DNA of 64,000 nucleotides from Atkinsonella hypoxylon (taxonomy: Eukaryota > Ascomycota > Sordariomycetes > Hypocreales > Clavicipitaceae), in NCBI GenBank assembly GCA_000729835.1, contig JFHB01000065.1, forward strand, positions 1 to 64,000, given 5' to 3'. Position numbers and translations under genes: made by a program. Each line of letters opens with the position of its first letter. The stretch's first letter is position 1. This document shows positions 12,865 through 25,265 of this stretch, in pieces. Under the pieces are notes generated by a model that searched no databases, was not told where the DNA came from, and saw only the letters and a list, made by a program, of their open reading frames with translations.

Positions 12865-15141
12865 CTCCCTCTAGAAATGTAAGAAGTAACTAGTTCTATA
12901 AGCAACTTAGCTCCTTTAAAGGATATTTAAGTTAGAATTAACCAACGAAATATAGTACTAATAACAGAACTAAATAATATAACTAATAATATAACTAATT
13001 CCAGCAATTCTAGGGTAGTTATAGTTAAATATAACTAGTTGTTGTTAATTGTTTTTGTTGTTTTCGATTTTTAACTGTTTTTCGTTGCTTTTTGATTTTT
13101 TAAGTGTTTTTATTGCTTTTATAAGCTAGCTAGAAAGCTCTAGTAACTTAATAAATTGTTAATGCTTTTAAATAGCAAGAGGCTTAGTTAGGCTATCTGC
13201 TAGCATCTAATTTATATTAATATAACTAACCTTAGCTATACCTTTATAAATCTTTTCCCTAATGTAGTTAAACTTTAAAAGGGTGTGCTTAGTTCTACTA
13301 TACAACGTTAGGTTGTAAGCAGTAACTATAGCGCCTTAATTATTACACCTAATAGGAATAGAAGGGGTTAAAGGCAGCTTTATCTCCTTAAAAAGGCTGT
13401 AGAGCTACTCTAATTCCCTAATAGCTTTAGATAATACATTAGATTCTGCTTCTAATGTAGAAAGAGCAATAGTACTAGCTTTCTTTAATTTCTAGCTAAT
13501 AGGTCCACTAGCTAGCTTATATAGATAAGCATAGGTTAATTTAGAAGAGACTTTATTACCAGCAAAATCGCTATTGCAATAACTAAGGAGGGTCTTAAGT
13601 ACTTCTATAGAGCTAGAAGCTTTAGAAGAAGACCCTAGTGGTATAGAACGCTTATAAATAATAGTAAAGCTTCTAGTACTACTTAAGTACCTTAGGAGGT
13701 GCTTAGAGGCATTTAGGTGCTCTATATAGGGCTTAGCTAGAAAGGTTAATAGCTACTGAACAGAAAAAGCAATATTAGCTCTAGTTAGCAACATTAGGTA
13801 CATTATAGTGCCTATTATGCTCTAATAAAGCTTATAATCGGATTTTAAGAGAAGTTTTGTAACTAGTTGCTTTAGAATTCCTAGCTGTATAGAGATAGAA
13901 GCTAGCTTAGCATCTAGCATTTTGAATCTCTCTAGGGCTTTAAGAATATATTAAGATTAATAGATTTTAATAGACCTTTTAGACCTATTATAGGTGATTT
14001 AAACGCCTAGAAAAAATTCTGCTAGTCCTCTATCTTCTATTAGATAAGCTTTATGTAATAGCTTCTTTAGCTTATTAATATAGCTTAGATTTAGACCAAT
14101 TAGAAGACAGTTATCTATGTAAGTAGCAATATACGTAGATGTAGCTAGGTTATAAAAGACTGCTGGGTCTAATATAAGAGATTTAAATCTATACTTTTGA
14201 AGTAATTCTGTTAGAATTTGTTGCTATTCTTTAGGACTTTACTTTAGACTATAGAGGGATTTTTCTAGCTTAATTACTTGCTCTTTAGAGGGCTTGTAAT
14301 TACAGCTTTTTAGTAGCTTAGCTACTAATAGCGATGCTTGCTCTGCAAATTCAACGAATCTATCTAGGATTTCTATATAAATAGCTTCTTTTAGCTTGCT
14401 ATTTAAAAACGCTTCTATAAAATCGATTTGCTTAACTTCCTAGTTATTAAAAGCTGCAAGAGCTAATAATATACGCTAGCTTAGAGGAATACTAGTTACA
14501 GCAAAGGTCTCTAGATAGTCTTAACCTTCTATTTGCATAAATCCCTTAGCAACAAGGCGGGCCTTATATTTAATAGGATTATTTTCTTTATCCTTTTTAA
14601 GCCTATAAATAAGTCTATTCTTTAGAACTCTTTAGCCCTTAGGTACTTAGTCTTTCCCTATAAATTTAAAGGTTCTAGCAGCTAATAGCTGCTTAAATTC
14701 GCTATAGGTAGCTTCTATCTAATGCTGCTTAGTAGAGCTTTTTAGGGCTTACTTCTATATGTTAGGAAGTTTATCCTTATTACTATTAGAAGTAATAGCT
14801 GCTTTAGTCCTTGCCTTAAAGTATAGATCCTTAATTAAGGAAAATATATCTCTATCTAAATCTATAGCATTAGCATTAATAGATTTAGCTTTAGCTTCTA
14901 TAGGTTCTATATTAGCCTAAGGGGCTTCTATAGATATAGGGGCTTTAGGGGCCTCTATAGCTTCTATAGAGTTGCTTAGTAGAAGAGCTTAATTTTCTAT
15001 AGGTTCTAGTGGATAATTTAGCACATCTAGATGACTAGGATAAGGATACTTAAGAGTATAATTATCTTCTAACTGCTGGTTATTAATTTCTCCCTCTAAA
15101 GGATTATCCACTATAGAACTAATAGGAACCTTAGGGATGCC

Positions 15142-15453
15142 CTATGAAATAGGACCTATTCCTTCTATAATTCTAATAAAGCTAGTCTTTATAACAGCTT
15201 GTTTAAAGGGGATATATATTAGATATACATTAGAACCTAGTGTAGCTAAAAGTCTACTAGAAATAGTTCTTTTAGCTAGCTTCTGTAACCTAGATTGTTG
15301 TTCTAAAGGAATTAGAACTTCGTAATAGGAGCCTATAGCCCTTATTTTAGTAAAATTAGGCTTATAGGTCTTAGAAGGCTCTAAATTAGCTAGATATAGC
15401 TGTCTAGGACTTAGTGGTTTAGTACTATTCGCAGTAGTATTAACTAAATCCAC
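15142..15453 (-). pseudogene. Surviving open segment of inner copia pol
   Basis: A 103-codon minus-strand segment survives without stops. It falls in the pol region between integrase and reverse transcriptase and reads as the basic, Ser/Pro-containing spacer typical of Ty1/copia polyproteins. It has no function on its own. The counterpart in the outer copy (about 10,400-10,720) is interrupted by stops. Its openness is best explained by chance survival under RIP. Confidence 0.6.
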
Positions 15454-16912
15454 TATAGTAGAAAGGATGTAAGACTATAGATACAGAGGTAATTGTAACT
15501 ACTGTAGAGTAGTACGCAAACGGTCTAGAAGTACCCTTATAGCTCTCTCTATTAGCCTATTCTGTTTGTAAATATAGAGGCAAGAGGTGCTAAAGTAAAT
15601 ACCCTTAGAAGATAGCTAAGCTTACAACCTAGTATTAATTTCTATACTACTATTAAAATAAAGGTGTTTAGGGTAGCAGTTATACTAGTTCTTTAACTCC
15701 TTAAAGAAGCCTTTAATACAGCTATAGAGAGTAGAACCCTCTTTATTAACTAGATTAAAAGACTACTTATACTGTAATTTTCTATTAATTAGAAAAAGAA
15801 CTAAAGGCCTCTTATTGTGCAGTATAGGCTCTATCTTAACGATATCTCCCTCTATAATATCTAAACATCTAGAGGGGTTAGGAATAGTATACTTACTAGG
15901 TCTTCTAACAGCTTTAGCTTAATTGCAAGCTAGGCAGTTAAAATCCTTTTCCTTGATTTTTATAAAATTAGGAATACCTTTAGTAATAGAAGCAGTCTTC
16001 TTTAGTAAAGGGAGTCCTATATGCCTTAATCTAATGTGCTAAGTAGCAGCTAATTCTAGTAGCTTCTTATAGGAAGAAGAAGCAGTAGTAGGAGAATTAC
16101 TACTAGAATTATTATTAGAGCTAGCTTCCTATTGCTCTCTATCTTGCTAGATCTCTTAAGAACTATAGGCCTTGTTTAAGGGATCTAGACAGCTACTTCC
16201 TCTAATATCTAGTAACTTAGGATTTAAACCTTCTAAATCCCTGTTATTAGAAGGAATCTAACTAGGAGCCTGTTTAGGAACTAGGGCTAATAGCTCTATA
16301 ATATTGTTATTAGTATTATCTTCTTCTTTAAAATTAGATAATTCCTTAATACAGCTATATTCCTTAGGATTAAAACTAGGCTGTTAAGGGATTTAAACCT
16401 CTATAGAATAACTAGCATTATAACTGCTATTATAACTATTGCTAGTAAATCCTATATAAGAGAGATTTACGTGGTTTTTATACACTCTAGGGGTCTCTTG
16501 CCCCTTAAGCTATAGAAAGAAACTATGCTTTTTAGGATTTAGAAGCCTACAGCAGCTTCTATTAGCTAGAAATAGCTAATTTCTAAGGAGAGTGCCCCCT
16601 ATTAAATAGTGCTTTAGACTACTAATTAGGTTAGTATTTAAACCTAGGCAATATAGAGCATCCTTTAGAGCTAAAGGCCTATATTTAGCTGGATTTATAC
16701 TAACTAGTACCTAGAATACAGTAGTTCCCTGTCCTTTAGGATAAATAGGACCTCCTCTAGTAGCAATAAGCGCGGTTTTACCCTTTTTTATAGCCTTAAA
16801 AGTCCTAAAAAATGCCTTATTGTTAACTATATAACAGGTAGAACCTATATTGTATAGTAAGGAGTTTTTAATTATTCTATTAGAATAGTTAAAAGAAGGG
16901 GTATTATTACTA

Positions 16913-18380
16913 GTAGTACTAGTATTACTAGTAGTGAATTCTATATCTAAATCGTAAGAATTATTACTACTAGAACTGCTAGATTCACTATTAGAATCTA
17001 TAGTATCCTAGTTGCTAGTAGATAGGTTATAGCAACCTATAGCAAAAGCAGCTTCTTTATCCTTATTCCTAGAATTTTTGTTACTTCTTCTTCGGCCCTT
17101 CTACTTCTTCTTATTCTTAGAGGCTTTATCTTAATCTTTTTCTTTAGAGGCATTAGAATTGTTAGAATTAGAATTAGAATTCTTCTTTTAATTAAGAGGA
17201 TTCTTTCCTTAATTAGCTTTATTATTAGAACTATTAGAATTAGAAGCTTTATAACTAAGAGCCTTAGATATAGAGAAGCTTTTATCTCTTTGTTCTTCTA
17301 ATAAGTTAGCTATAAGGAACTGTAAATTTAGCATTTTTACAGATAGACCTTATGCTCTAGCAGCTCTAATAGAATATTACTGCCTTTTAGCCTAGCTAGG
17401 GAAGGTCTTCTTTAAAGCATTAATATAATAATTTACCTAGTTAATAGAATTAATAGCTACACTATAGAGCTATAATCTAGCTAGTAAATTATTAAATTTA
17501 GCATTAAAGGCCTCTAAAGATCCCTTATAGTTCGAAAACGATAAGTTATAATAACTAGTATATAGCGTACTACATTGTATTTTAGCACTCTATAAATATT
17601 GCCTAACTAGAACGTTATAGGCATCTACAGGGAACTTATGCTAGCTTATAGCAGCTTAAGGTCTAGATTAGCAGCTATCTCTTATAATTATAAGGATAAT
17701 AGCTTACTCTAAATCTACTAATGTACTAGCTATACTAGGATTATTAATAAATTAAGGGAATCCTAGGGCCTTAAATTAAATAGTTAAAGCTTACTTCTAC
17801 TGTTTAAAATTTTTAGGGCCTTTTAGCTTAGCAGCCTCTAGAATTAAGTAGACCTTCTTATTTAGCTCTTTTATAGTGCCTTTATTAAAAGCAGGCAGAA
17901 AAGTAGCACTATTAGAACTAGAAGGTTTAGGGGCTTTAAAAGAGACTTTAGAAGCTCTTTTAGAAGTAATAGGATCTACTACCTTAGAGGGAGACCCTAT
18001 AGAGAGATTACCTATAGATGTAATTATAGTATCTAATTTACTTAGTAAATTAGCTATATTACCTTTATTTTAGCTTTATTTTACTTTACTATACCTAATA
18101 AATCTATTTAGGGTCTCTTATTGCTTATCTATTTAAGCTTTTAGATCAGCTTAAACATTATAGACTTACACTACTCTTTTAGAAGCTAATCTAGCTTCTT
18201 TTAGAGCCTTTTTAGCTGTATAATCTTCTTTATTAGAAGAGAAATCTACTAGCTAAGGGGGGGACCTTACTAGACTAGGAAAGCTAGTAGCAGCAGCTGT
18301 AGCTAGTGTACTAGAACCACTACTCTATTTAGGGCTTATGCTCTTTCTCTTGCCTATTCCTTTTAGTGCTATTTTTAAGG
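16913..18380 (-). pseudogene. Decayed gag region of inner copia
   Basis: This region is homologous to 20038-21485 in the outer copy. The minus strand encodes a lysine- and serine-rich protein with in-frame stops, lying upstream of pol and downstream of the leader, which is the gag position for copia elements. The plus-strand open frames in it (17876-18073 and the matching 20993-21184) are antisense shadows. Confidence 0.6.
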
Positions 18381-19321
18381 ATTTTAATAGCTAATTTAAC
18401 GCTCTTTATAGCTAATTATAGCCTAAATTACAGTAGAAAAAGTAGTAAATAACAGGTAATAACCTCTTATAGATATTAATAGATTGCTCTATTATAGGCC
18501 TAGAAGTGCTCTATATCTTTAGAAATTATACTGAGATTTTTCTCCGATTTCTTTTGTAACAGGTATAACGAGCTCTAAGGCTGTATTATATTGCGATCTA
18601 TATATACATACAATTTATATAGTAGACTAGATTAACAAGCGGTTGTAAGGGGCATAAAAACATAGGTTCTAGCTATTTTTAGCTAAAAAATTCAGGAGAT
18701 TCTTCTCTAATTAGGTTCTAATAAATCAGTAGAGACCTAAGTACAGCTAATTTAGGGATATCTAGCTAATTTCTACTTTAAAATCCTAACTAGTGGGATT
18801 ACTATATAAATTAATTCTGCAACTAAAAACACAGAAATATCTGCAATAAGAGCTATTAAGCGTGCACTATAAATTGTAGTATAGCTACTAACAGAGGTAC
18901 ATAGGGTGCACAATATATAAGATAACAGCATAACAACGAGCAATGCAGTGCAGCGCTAAGCTTATTTCTTAATAGAAATAATTAATTAGGCAGTGCCTAA
19001 TAAAACGATTTGCAGTGCGAATGTAATGTATATAGATATGTATATTTTAATGTTGCGCAACAATAGAACCTAGCTATTAAGAATAGCTTTAAAAGTGTGT
19101 ATATATAGGGTGTATAGAACTAGTGCAGAAGGTATAGGGTGGGCAGAATGAAAACACTAGTATAGTGGCTAGCGATGTATGTGCAGTAGGTATTAATAGC
19201 TTCCAGCAAGCTACTAATAACAGCAATAGCTGCTAGCGCAGGTCTTAATATAGCTTCTAGTGGGTAATACAGTACACAATAGTAGATTTCAGCGGGCTAA
19301 CAGCTTGCAGATAGGTCTTCT

Positions 19322-19336
19322 AGGCTTATAACCTAT
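19322..19336 (-). promoter_or_regulatory. Candidate primer-binding site of inner copia
   Basis: Directly inside the 5' LTR the minus strand reads ATAGGTTATAAGCCTA (the outer copy at 22441-22455 has ATAGGTTATAAGCCC). The core GGTTATAAGCCC differs by one G-to-A change from the complement of the initiator-tRNA anticodon arm GGGCTCATAACC. Copia elements are known to prime from a half-molecule of initiator tRNA, so this is a good candidate. Confidence 0.5.
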
Positions 19337-20028
19337 TGAAAATAATAGGGATTACAGAACTAGATATCTAAGAGGGTAGTAGTCTCTTAGATTTAGCACC
19401 TATAATTGCTCCTAGCAATTATTACGTAGTAGAAGTAGCAGCAGCCTAAATTAAGCTGTAGTATATAGTATAGATTACGTAGAGGTAATAGATAACTGTA
19501 ATAGTAGTATCTTTATATTAAGAGCGCTGTAACAAACTTAGTAAGAGTAGGATCTTAAATCTTTCTAGTCCCTTATAGACCCTCTAACTATATCGGTAGG
19601 CTATAGTTGCTAGAAGGAGCTTATAGGCTACTTTATAATTTCTACAAAAAGATTTACTATATAAAAACAAAAAAATCAACTTACAGCTATACAAACGAGA
19701 CGCCTATATACATAATTTAACAAATTTTACTAATAACAAGTAACCCTTATAAGCAACTCTATCCAACAATTATACTATTAAATAGCCCTAATTCTTAGCT
19801 TTTAAATAGTATACTTCTTGAATTTCTACTATCGCTAGTTGTAGAGAAAATCGCTGTTAAAGTTAACTATAGGTTAGGCAACTTTGCCCTAGTCGATTCT
19901 AGATGTTTTGCATCTAGTAACAGCGATATCTCTACCAAAAATCAACGTAACAAGACCTAATGAGGGTCACGTGATAGAGCAACTAGTAGGCATAAAAATA
20001 GGCTATACAGGGTAGCTTATTTTTAACA
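19337..20028 (-). repeat. Inner copia 5' LTR (LTR C)
   Basis: This 692-bp LTR is closest to LTR B by shared variants. Its high-coordinate edge (TTTTTAACA) is followed directly by ACTAGTAGTACTAG, the truncated gag of the outer element, which gives the second junction of the nested insertion. It carries a hairpin at 19841-19935. Confidence 0.85.
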
Positions 20029-22455
20029 ACTAGTAGTACTAGTATCACTAGTAGTGGATTCTATATCTAAATTGTAAGAATTATCACTACTAGAACTGCT
20101 AGATTCACTATTAGAATCTATAGTATTCTAGTTGCTAGTAGATAGGTTATAACAACCTATAGCAAAAGCAGCTTCTCTATCCTTATTCCTAGAGTTTTTA
20201 TTACTTCTTCTTTAGCCCTTCTACTTCTTCTTATTCTTAAAGGCTTTATCTATATCTTTAGAGGCATTAGAATTATTAGAATTAGAATTAGAATTCTTCT
20301 TCTGATTAGGAGGATTCTTTCCTTAGTTAGCTTTATTATTATTAGAACTATTAGAATTAGAAGCTTTATAACTAAGAGCCTTAGATATAGAGGAGCTTTT
20401 ATCTCTTTGTTCTTCTAATAAGTTAGCTATAAGGAACTGTAAATTCAGCATTTTTATAGATAGACCTTGTGCTCTAGTAGCTCTAATAGAATATTACTGC
20501 CTTTTAGCCTAGCTAGAGAAGGTCTTCTTTAAAGCATTAATATAATAATTTACCTAGTTAATAGGATTAATAGCTATACTATAGAGCTGTAATCTAGCTA
20601 GTAAATTATTAAATTTAGCATTAAAGGCCTCTAAAGATCCCTTATAGTTCGAAAACAATAAGTTATAATAACTAGCATATAGCATACTACATTGTATTTT
20701 AGCACTCTGTAAATACTGCCTAACTAGAACGTTATAGGCATCTACAGGGGACTTATACTAGCTTATAGTAGCTTAAGGTCTAGATTAGCAACTATCTCTT
20801 ATAATTATAAGAATAATAGCTTATTCTAAATCTACTAAAGTACTAGCTATACTAGAACTATTAATAAACTAAGGGAATTCTAAGGCCTTAAATTAAATAG
20901 TTAAAGCTTACTTCTACTGTTTAAAATTTTTAGGGCCTTTTAGCTTAGCAGCCTCTAGAATAGAGTGGACCTTCTTATTTAACTCTTTTATAGTGCCTTT
21001 ATTAAAAGCAGGCAGAAAAGTAGCACTATTAGAGGAACTAGAAGGTTTAAGGACTTTAAAAGAGACTTTAGAAGTCTTAGAAGTAACAGGATCTGCTTTA
21101 AGAGACTCTATAGAGAGATTACCTATAGATATAATTATAGTATTTAATTTACTTAGTAAATTAGCTATATTACCTTTATTTTAGCTTTATTTTGCTTCAC
21201 TATACCTAATAAATCTATTTAGGGTCTCTTGTTGCTTATCTATTTAAGCTTTTAGATTAGCTTAAATATTATAGACTTACACTACTCTTTTAGAAGCTAA
21301 TCTAGCTTCTTTTAGAGCCTTCTTAGCTGTATAATCTTCTTTATTAGAAGAGGAATCTACTAGCTAAGGGGGGGATCTAGCTAGACTAGAAAAGCTAGTA
21401 GTAGCAGCTGGATTAGCTAGTGTACTAGAACTACTACTCCGTTTAGGGCTTATGCTCTTTCCCTTGCCTGTTCCTTTTAGTGCTATTTTAAGGGTTTAAA
21501 AAGTAGCTAATTTAACGCTCTTTTATAGCTAATTATAGCTAAATTACAGTGGAAATAGTAGTAAATAACAGTAATAACCTCTACTAGATATCAATAGATT
21601 GCTCTATTATAGGCCTAGAAGTGCCCTATATCTTCAAAAATTATACTAAGATTTTTCTCTAATTTCTTTCGTAATAGGTATAATAGGCTCTAAAGCTGTG
21701 TTATATTGCGATCTATATGCGCATACAATTTATATAGCAGACTAGATTATTAAGCGGTTGCAAGAGGCATAAAATATAGGTTCTAGCTATTTTTAGCCAA
21801 AAAATTTAGGAGATTCTTCTCTAATTAGGTTCTAATAAATTAGTAAAGACCTAGGTATAGCTAATTTAGGGATATTTAGCTAATTCCTACTTTAAAATCC
21901 TAACTAGTAGAATTACTATATAAATTAATTCTACAACCGAAAACATAGGAATATCTACAATAAGAGCTGTTAGGCGTGCACTATAAATTGTAGTATAGCT
22001 ACTAACAGAGGTGCATAGAGTGTACAATATATAAGATAACAGCATAACAATAAGCAATATAGTGCAGCGCTAAGCTTATTTCTTAATAGAAATAATTAAT
22101 TAAGCAGTACCTAATAAAACAATTTGCAGTACAAATGTAATATGTGCGGATGTATATATAATAATATTGCGCAACAATAGAACCTAGCTATTAAGAATAG
22201 CTTTAAAAGTATATATACACAGGGTGCATAGAACTAGTATAGGAGACATAGGGTGGGCAGAATAGATTAAAACACTAGTATAGTGGCTGGTGATATATAT
22301 GCAGCAGGTATTAATAGCTTCCAGCAAGCTACTAATAGCAGCAATAGCTGCTAGCGCAGGTCTTAATATAGCTTCTAGTAGGTAATACAGTACACAATAG
22401 TAGATTTTCAGCGGGCTAACAGCTTGCAGATAGGTCTTCCGGGCTTATAACCTAT

Positions 22456-23148
22456 TGAAAATAATAGAGATTACAGGACTAGATAGAAGAGGGTAGTAGT
22501 CTCTTAGATTTAGCACCTGTAATTTCTCCTAGCAATTATTATATAGTGGAAGCAGCAGCGGCCTAAATTAAGCTGTAGTGTATAGTACTAGATTACGTAG
22601 AAGCAATAGATAACTGTAATAGTAGTATCTTTATATTAAGAGCGCTGTAACAAATAAGTTAGTAAGGGTAGAATCTTAAATCTTTCTAGTCCCTTATAGA
22701 CTTACTAACTATATTAGCGAGCTATAGTTACTAGAAGGGGCTTATAGGCTACTTTATAATTTTTACAAAAAGATTTACTATATAAAAACAAAAAAATCGA
22801 CTTATAGCTATATAAATAAGACACTTATGTATATAATTTAACAAATTCTACTAATAATAAGCAACCCTTATAAGTAACTCTATTTAACAATTATATTATT
22901 AGAAAGCCCTAATTCTTAGCTTTTAAATAGTATATTTCTTGAATTTCTACTATTACTAGTTGTAGAGAAAATTGCTGTTAAAGTTAACTATAGGTTAGGC
23001 AACTTTGCCTTAGTTGAATCTAGATGTTTATATCTAGTAACAACGATATCTCTACCAAAAATTAACGTAACAAGACCTAATGAGGGTCACGTAATAGAGC
23101 AACTAGTAGGCATAAAAATAGGCTATACAGGGTAGCTTATTTTTAACA
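22456..23148 (-). repeat. Outer copia 5' LTR (LTR D)
   Basis: This LTR of about 693 bp shares diagnostic variants with LTR A (AAATAAGACACTTA near 22806, GAAGGGGCTTATAGG near 22734). It is preceded by the candidate primer-binding site and followed at 23149 by the plus-strand copia remnant. A small deletion is visible near 22487 (GACTAGATAGAAGAGGG) compared with the other LTRs. It carries a hairpin at 22962-23055. Confidence 0.8.
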
Positions 23149-24135
23149 GTTGGAATGCAGACTAACAATACACTAGAACTAAGCAATAGAACCTTCTTTA
23201 ACTATAAGGAATCCGAACTGCAGAAGGCTAATTTTACTGTAAAGCTAAAGTAGAGCCTAACAGCAGAAACGCTACTAATTTTTAACGGATATATATTAAC
23301 TAAATCTAATAACAGCACTTTAACCCTTTACTAGAAAGGCTAAAGCAGGAGGATTTAGCCTATTAATACTACTAGTGTTAATATAGATTTAATAAAATAA
23401 TAGTACGTTAAGCAATAAGCCTGCAGTATATATATTGCTACAATCTGTTAACTAGAAGCTGCATTCAACCTCTCTATTACTGTACAACAGTAAGATATTA
23501 TAATTAACAATATTAAGCAACTAAACAAGAGGCTTTAATAGTAGATTAATAACTAAACCTATAGATTACAATATATCCTAATAGACCTTCTCTCTACTAA
23601 ATTATATATATTTATTAACGAATTCTTTATAAATAATAAAGATTTAAGCTCCTAGATAGAATATATAATTATCCTAGGCAATAAAGAAGCTTATAAAGAG
23701 AATACTAAATTTATAATAAAAGGCAATATTATTATATATAGCTCTATTAAAAGTAAGAGAGTTATAAGAAGCACGCTTACATTAGAACTATATAGTATAG
23801 TGTAAGGTATAGATATATTATATACTATTAGCACTACATTAAATATAGTAATAAAGCAGCTATAGATACTGCTAATTCTACTAGTAGTCTGTATAGATTC
23901 GTTCTTGTTGTATAAATGCCTTATAAAGCTTAGTACAATAAAGGAAAAGAGATTAATAATTAACATTATAGCGCTATATTAATTATATAAAAGGCGCAAA
24001 ATTGACGAAATCTATTAGATTAACAGTAAAGATAATATTGCTAATTTAATAATAAAAGCAACGCTAAATAAGACTCTTAAATCCTTTATTAACAACAATA
24101 AAGCTAATATATAGGTAGAAGGCTAAGTAAAAAGA
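23149..24135 (+). pseudogene. Copia pol remnant: end of RT and RNase H (second family)
   Basis: In the frame starting at 23152 the plus strand reads as the C-terminal third of a fungal copia polyprotein, once TAA/TAG are taken as mutated Gln/Trp codons. It starts with a GMQT segment, continues through a KALNKRLQ-like tract, an INNKDLSSQ-like segment, the RNase H core (KSKRVIRSTLTLELY, then a CIDS/LYKCL segment near 23891) and ends with VKRP near 24130. It is truncated on the left exactly at LTR D. The left flank of LTR A does not look like the missing RT half, so the locus was probably rearranged as well as interrupted. The gene is inactive. Confidence 0.7.
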
Positions 24136-24253
24136 CCTATAAATTAATATAGAAGGATATTAAATTTATTATTGTTTATTCCTTTAATCTATTTTATTAT
24201 TACTGTAACTATTAAAGTTACTCTACTAGCACAATAAAAAGAGAGACTACTAG

Positions 24254-24615
24254 TGTTAGAATCGTTATAACTCTATTATATAATTCTAGCACCTATATAG
24301 ATAGATATAACTGCTAATTAGTTGTATTTATACATTAGTCTCTACTTACATTAGGGTTGCTAATACCCTCTAATTCCCCCTTAACAAAACACTATACCTA
24401 AGGTATATAAGGCATCTAATAGGGTATATAATGTAGCCTCTTTTGCTAGTTAGATATAACTCCTAGATAACTGAATTTAAACCTCTTTGATGTAAATACT
24501 AGTGTACTAGTGAACTAGTTGTAGGGCCGACTCGAAGGAGTATAAATAAGACCCTTAGTCTACCAACAATTACTCTACTATTTATATTAATACACTTAAT
24601 AATTAAAGTTTAATA
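24254..24615 (+). repeat. 3' LTR of the plus-strand copia remnant
   Basis: The LTR starts TGTTAGAATCG immediately after a purine-rich tract (AAAAAGAGAGACTAC, 24236-24250). It contains a well-preserved promoter core, GGAGTATAAATAAGACCC at about 24538-24555. The right end is approximate: the expected TCTAACA terminus appears as TTTAATA near 24615. Sequence and orientation differ from LTRs A-D, so this is a separate family. Confidence 0.6.
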
Positions 24616-25265
24616 ATATAATCTAGAGTGTTTTTTAATAATACTCTTTATTTATAAGCTTTAAAGCACTAAGCTATTGCTCCTTTAGCTCTCTTAAATG
24701 CCTATTTTATCTATATTATATTAGTTTATTATTTTAATTAACTTAAAGATAGATTAGTTTAAAAGAGTAAAGAAGCTCTTAATAGAATTAGTAAAAGCTC
24801 TATTAATATAGTAGAAATTTATTTACTTACCTCTCTTTATTAATACTTCTAAATGCTTATATAAAAAGCCTTAAACCTAGTTCTTTTTAAGAGATTAAAA
24901 GTTACTACCTTTAGCTAATAGGTATAATATAATGCTATAAAGCTATAAATAAGTTATAGGTATATTTAATAATGCCTAGAATAAAATCTAGCTAATAAGG
25001 CTTTTTTCTTCCTTAAAAAAGAGTTACTATAATTACTTAAATATATTATTTTACATTTAGTAGCCTTTAAATTAGTTCTAAAGTATTATTTTTAGTATTA
25101 CTTACTGCTTTACTGCTTAAGCAATTAGTAAGCTTTCTATAATAGTAAGTATTATATCTTAAATATTGTTTTCTATATAGTTAGGCATTATAAAGCTAAT
25201 AATAATAAAATTATAATAGTAGTAGTTAAATTGCACGAAAAAACGCAGTTTAAAGATAGCTGCTT
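24616..25265. other. AT-rich tail of the repeat island
   Basis: TpA-rich decayed sequence of the same character as the left part. I see no gene, LTR or RNA. It ends abruptly near 25,265, where CpG and CpA dinucleotides reappear and composition becomes that of the gene-bearing half. Confidence 0.7.

Larger units (their letters stand above)
12173..20028 (-). mobile_element. Inner Ty1/copia retrotransposon, full length
   Basis: This is a complete but RIP-mutated minus-strand copia element of 7.86 kb, with LTRs at 12173-12864 (3') and 19337-20028 (5'). Read on the minus strand it has a leader of about 0.9 kb (18,400-19,336), a lysine-rich gag region (about 16,913-18,380), an integrase and spacer region (about 15,000-16,900), RT (about 13,800-14,900, active site YIDN near 14,110) and RNase H ending in ADSLTKPL near 13,190. 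The polypurine tract lies at 12865-12875. It sits inside the outer copy at a point where the uninterrupted sequence, seen in its own body near 16,910, reads TATTACTAGTAGTACT. ACTAGT is found at both junctions and may be the target duplication. Stop codons make it inactive. Confidence 0.85.
6960..23148 (-). mobile_element. Outer Ty1/copia retrotransposon, interrupted
   Basis: This is a minus-strand copia element with LTRs at 6960-7651 (3' LTR) and 22456-23148 (5' LTR). Its pol half is 7652-12172 and its gag plus leader half is 20029-22455; the two halves are separated by a complete second copy (12173-20028). Pol order read on the minus strand is integrase, RT, RNase H. The RT active-site region near 8885-8910 reads YIDN instead of YVDD after G-to-A decay, and the RNase H end carries the copia-type ADSLTKPL signature near 7960. 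A polypurine tract (AGAGGGAG on the minus strand, 7652-7660) abuts the 3' LTR. Stops are numerous, so it is inactive. The assignment of LTRs to this copy rests on shared diagnostic differences given in the LTR entries. Confidence 0.8.

Noticed and set aside
6960..23148. Regular direct repeats suggesting an array such as CRISPR
   Set aside because: The repeats are about 692 bp and are LTRs with TG/CA ends and polypurine tracts; the genome is eukaryotic.
23691..23966. Minus-strand 91-codon hydrophobic frame
   Set aside because: It is the antisense of the RNase H remnant in AT-rich DNA, which gives Ile/Leu/Phe-rich chance frames.
24090..24300. Resemblance of the tail after RNase H to the C-terminus of a fungal DUF3176 membrane protein
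   Set aside because: The segment lies between the end of a copia RNase H and its LTR, so it is explained as the element's 3' end.
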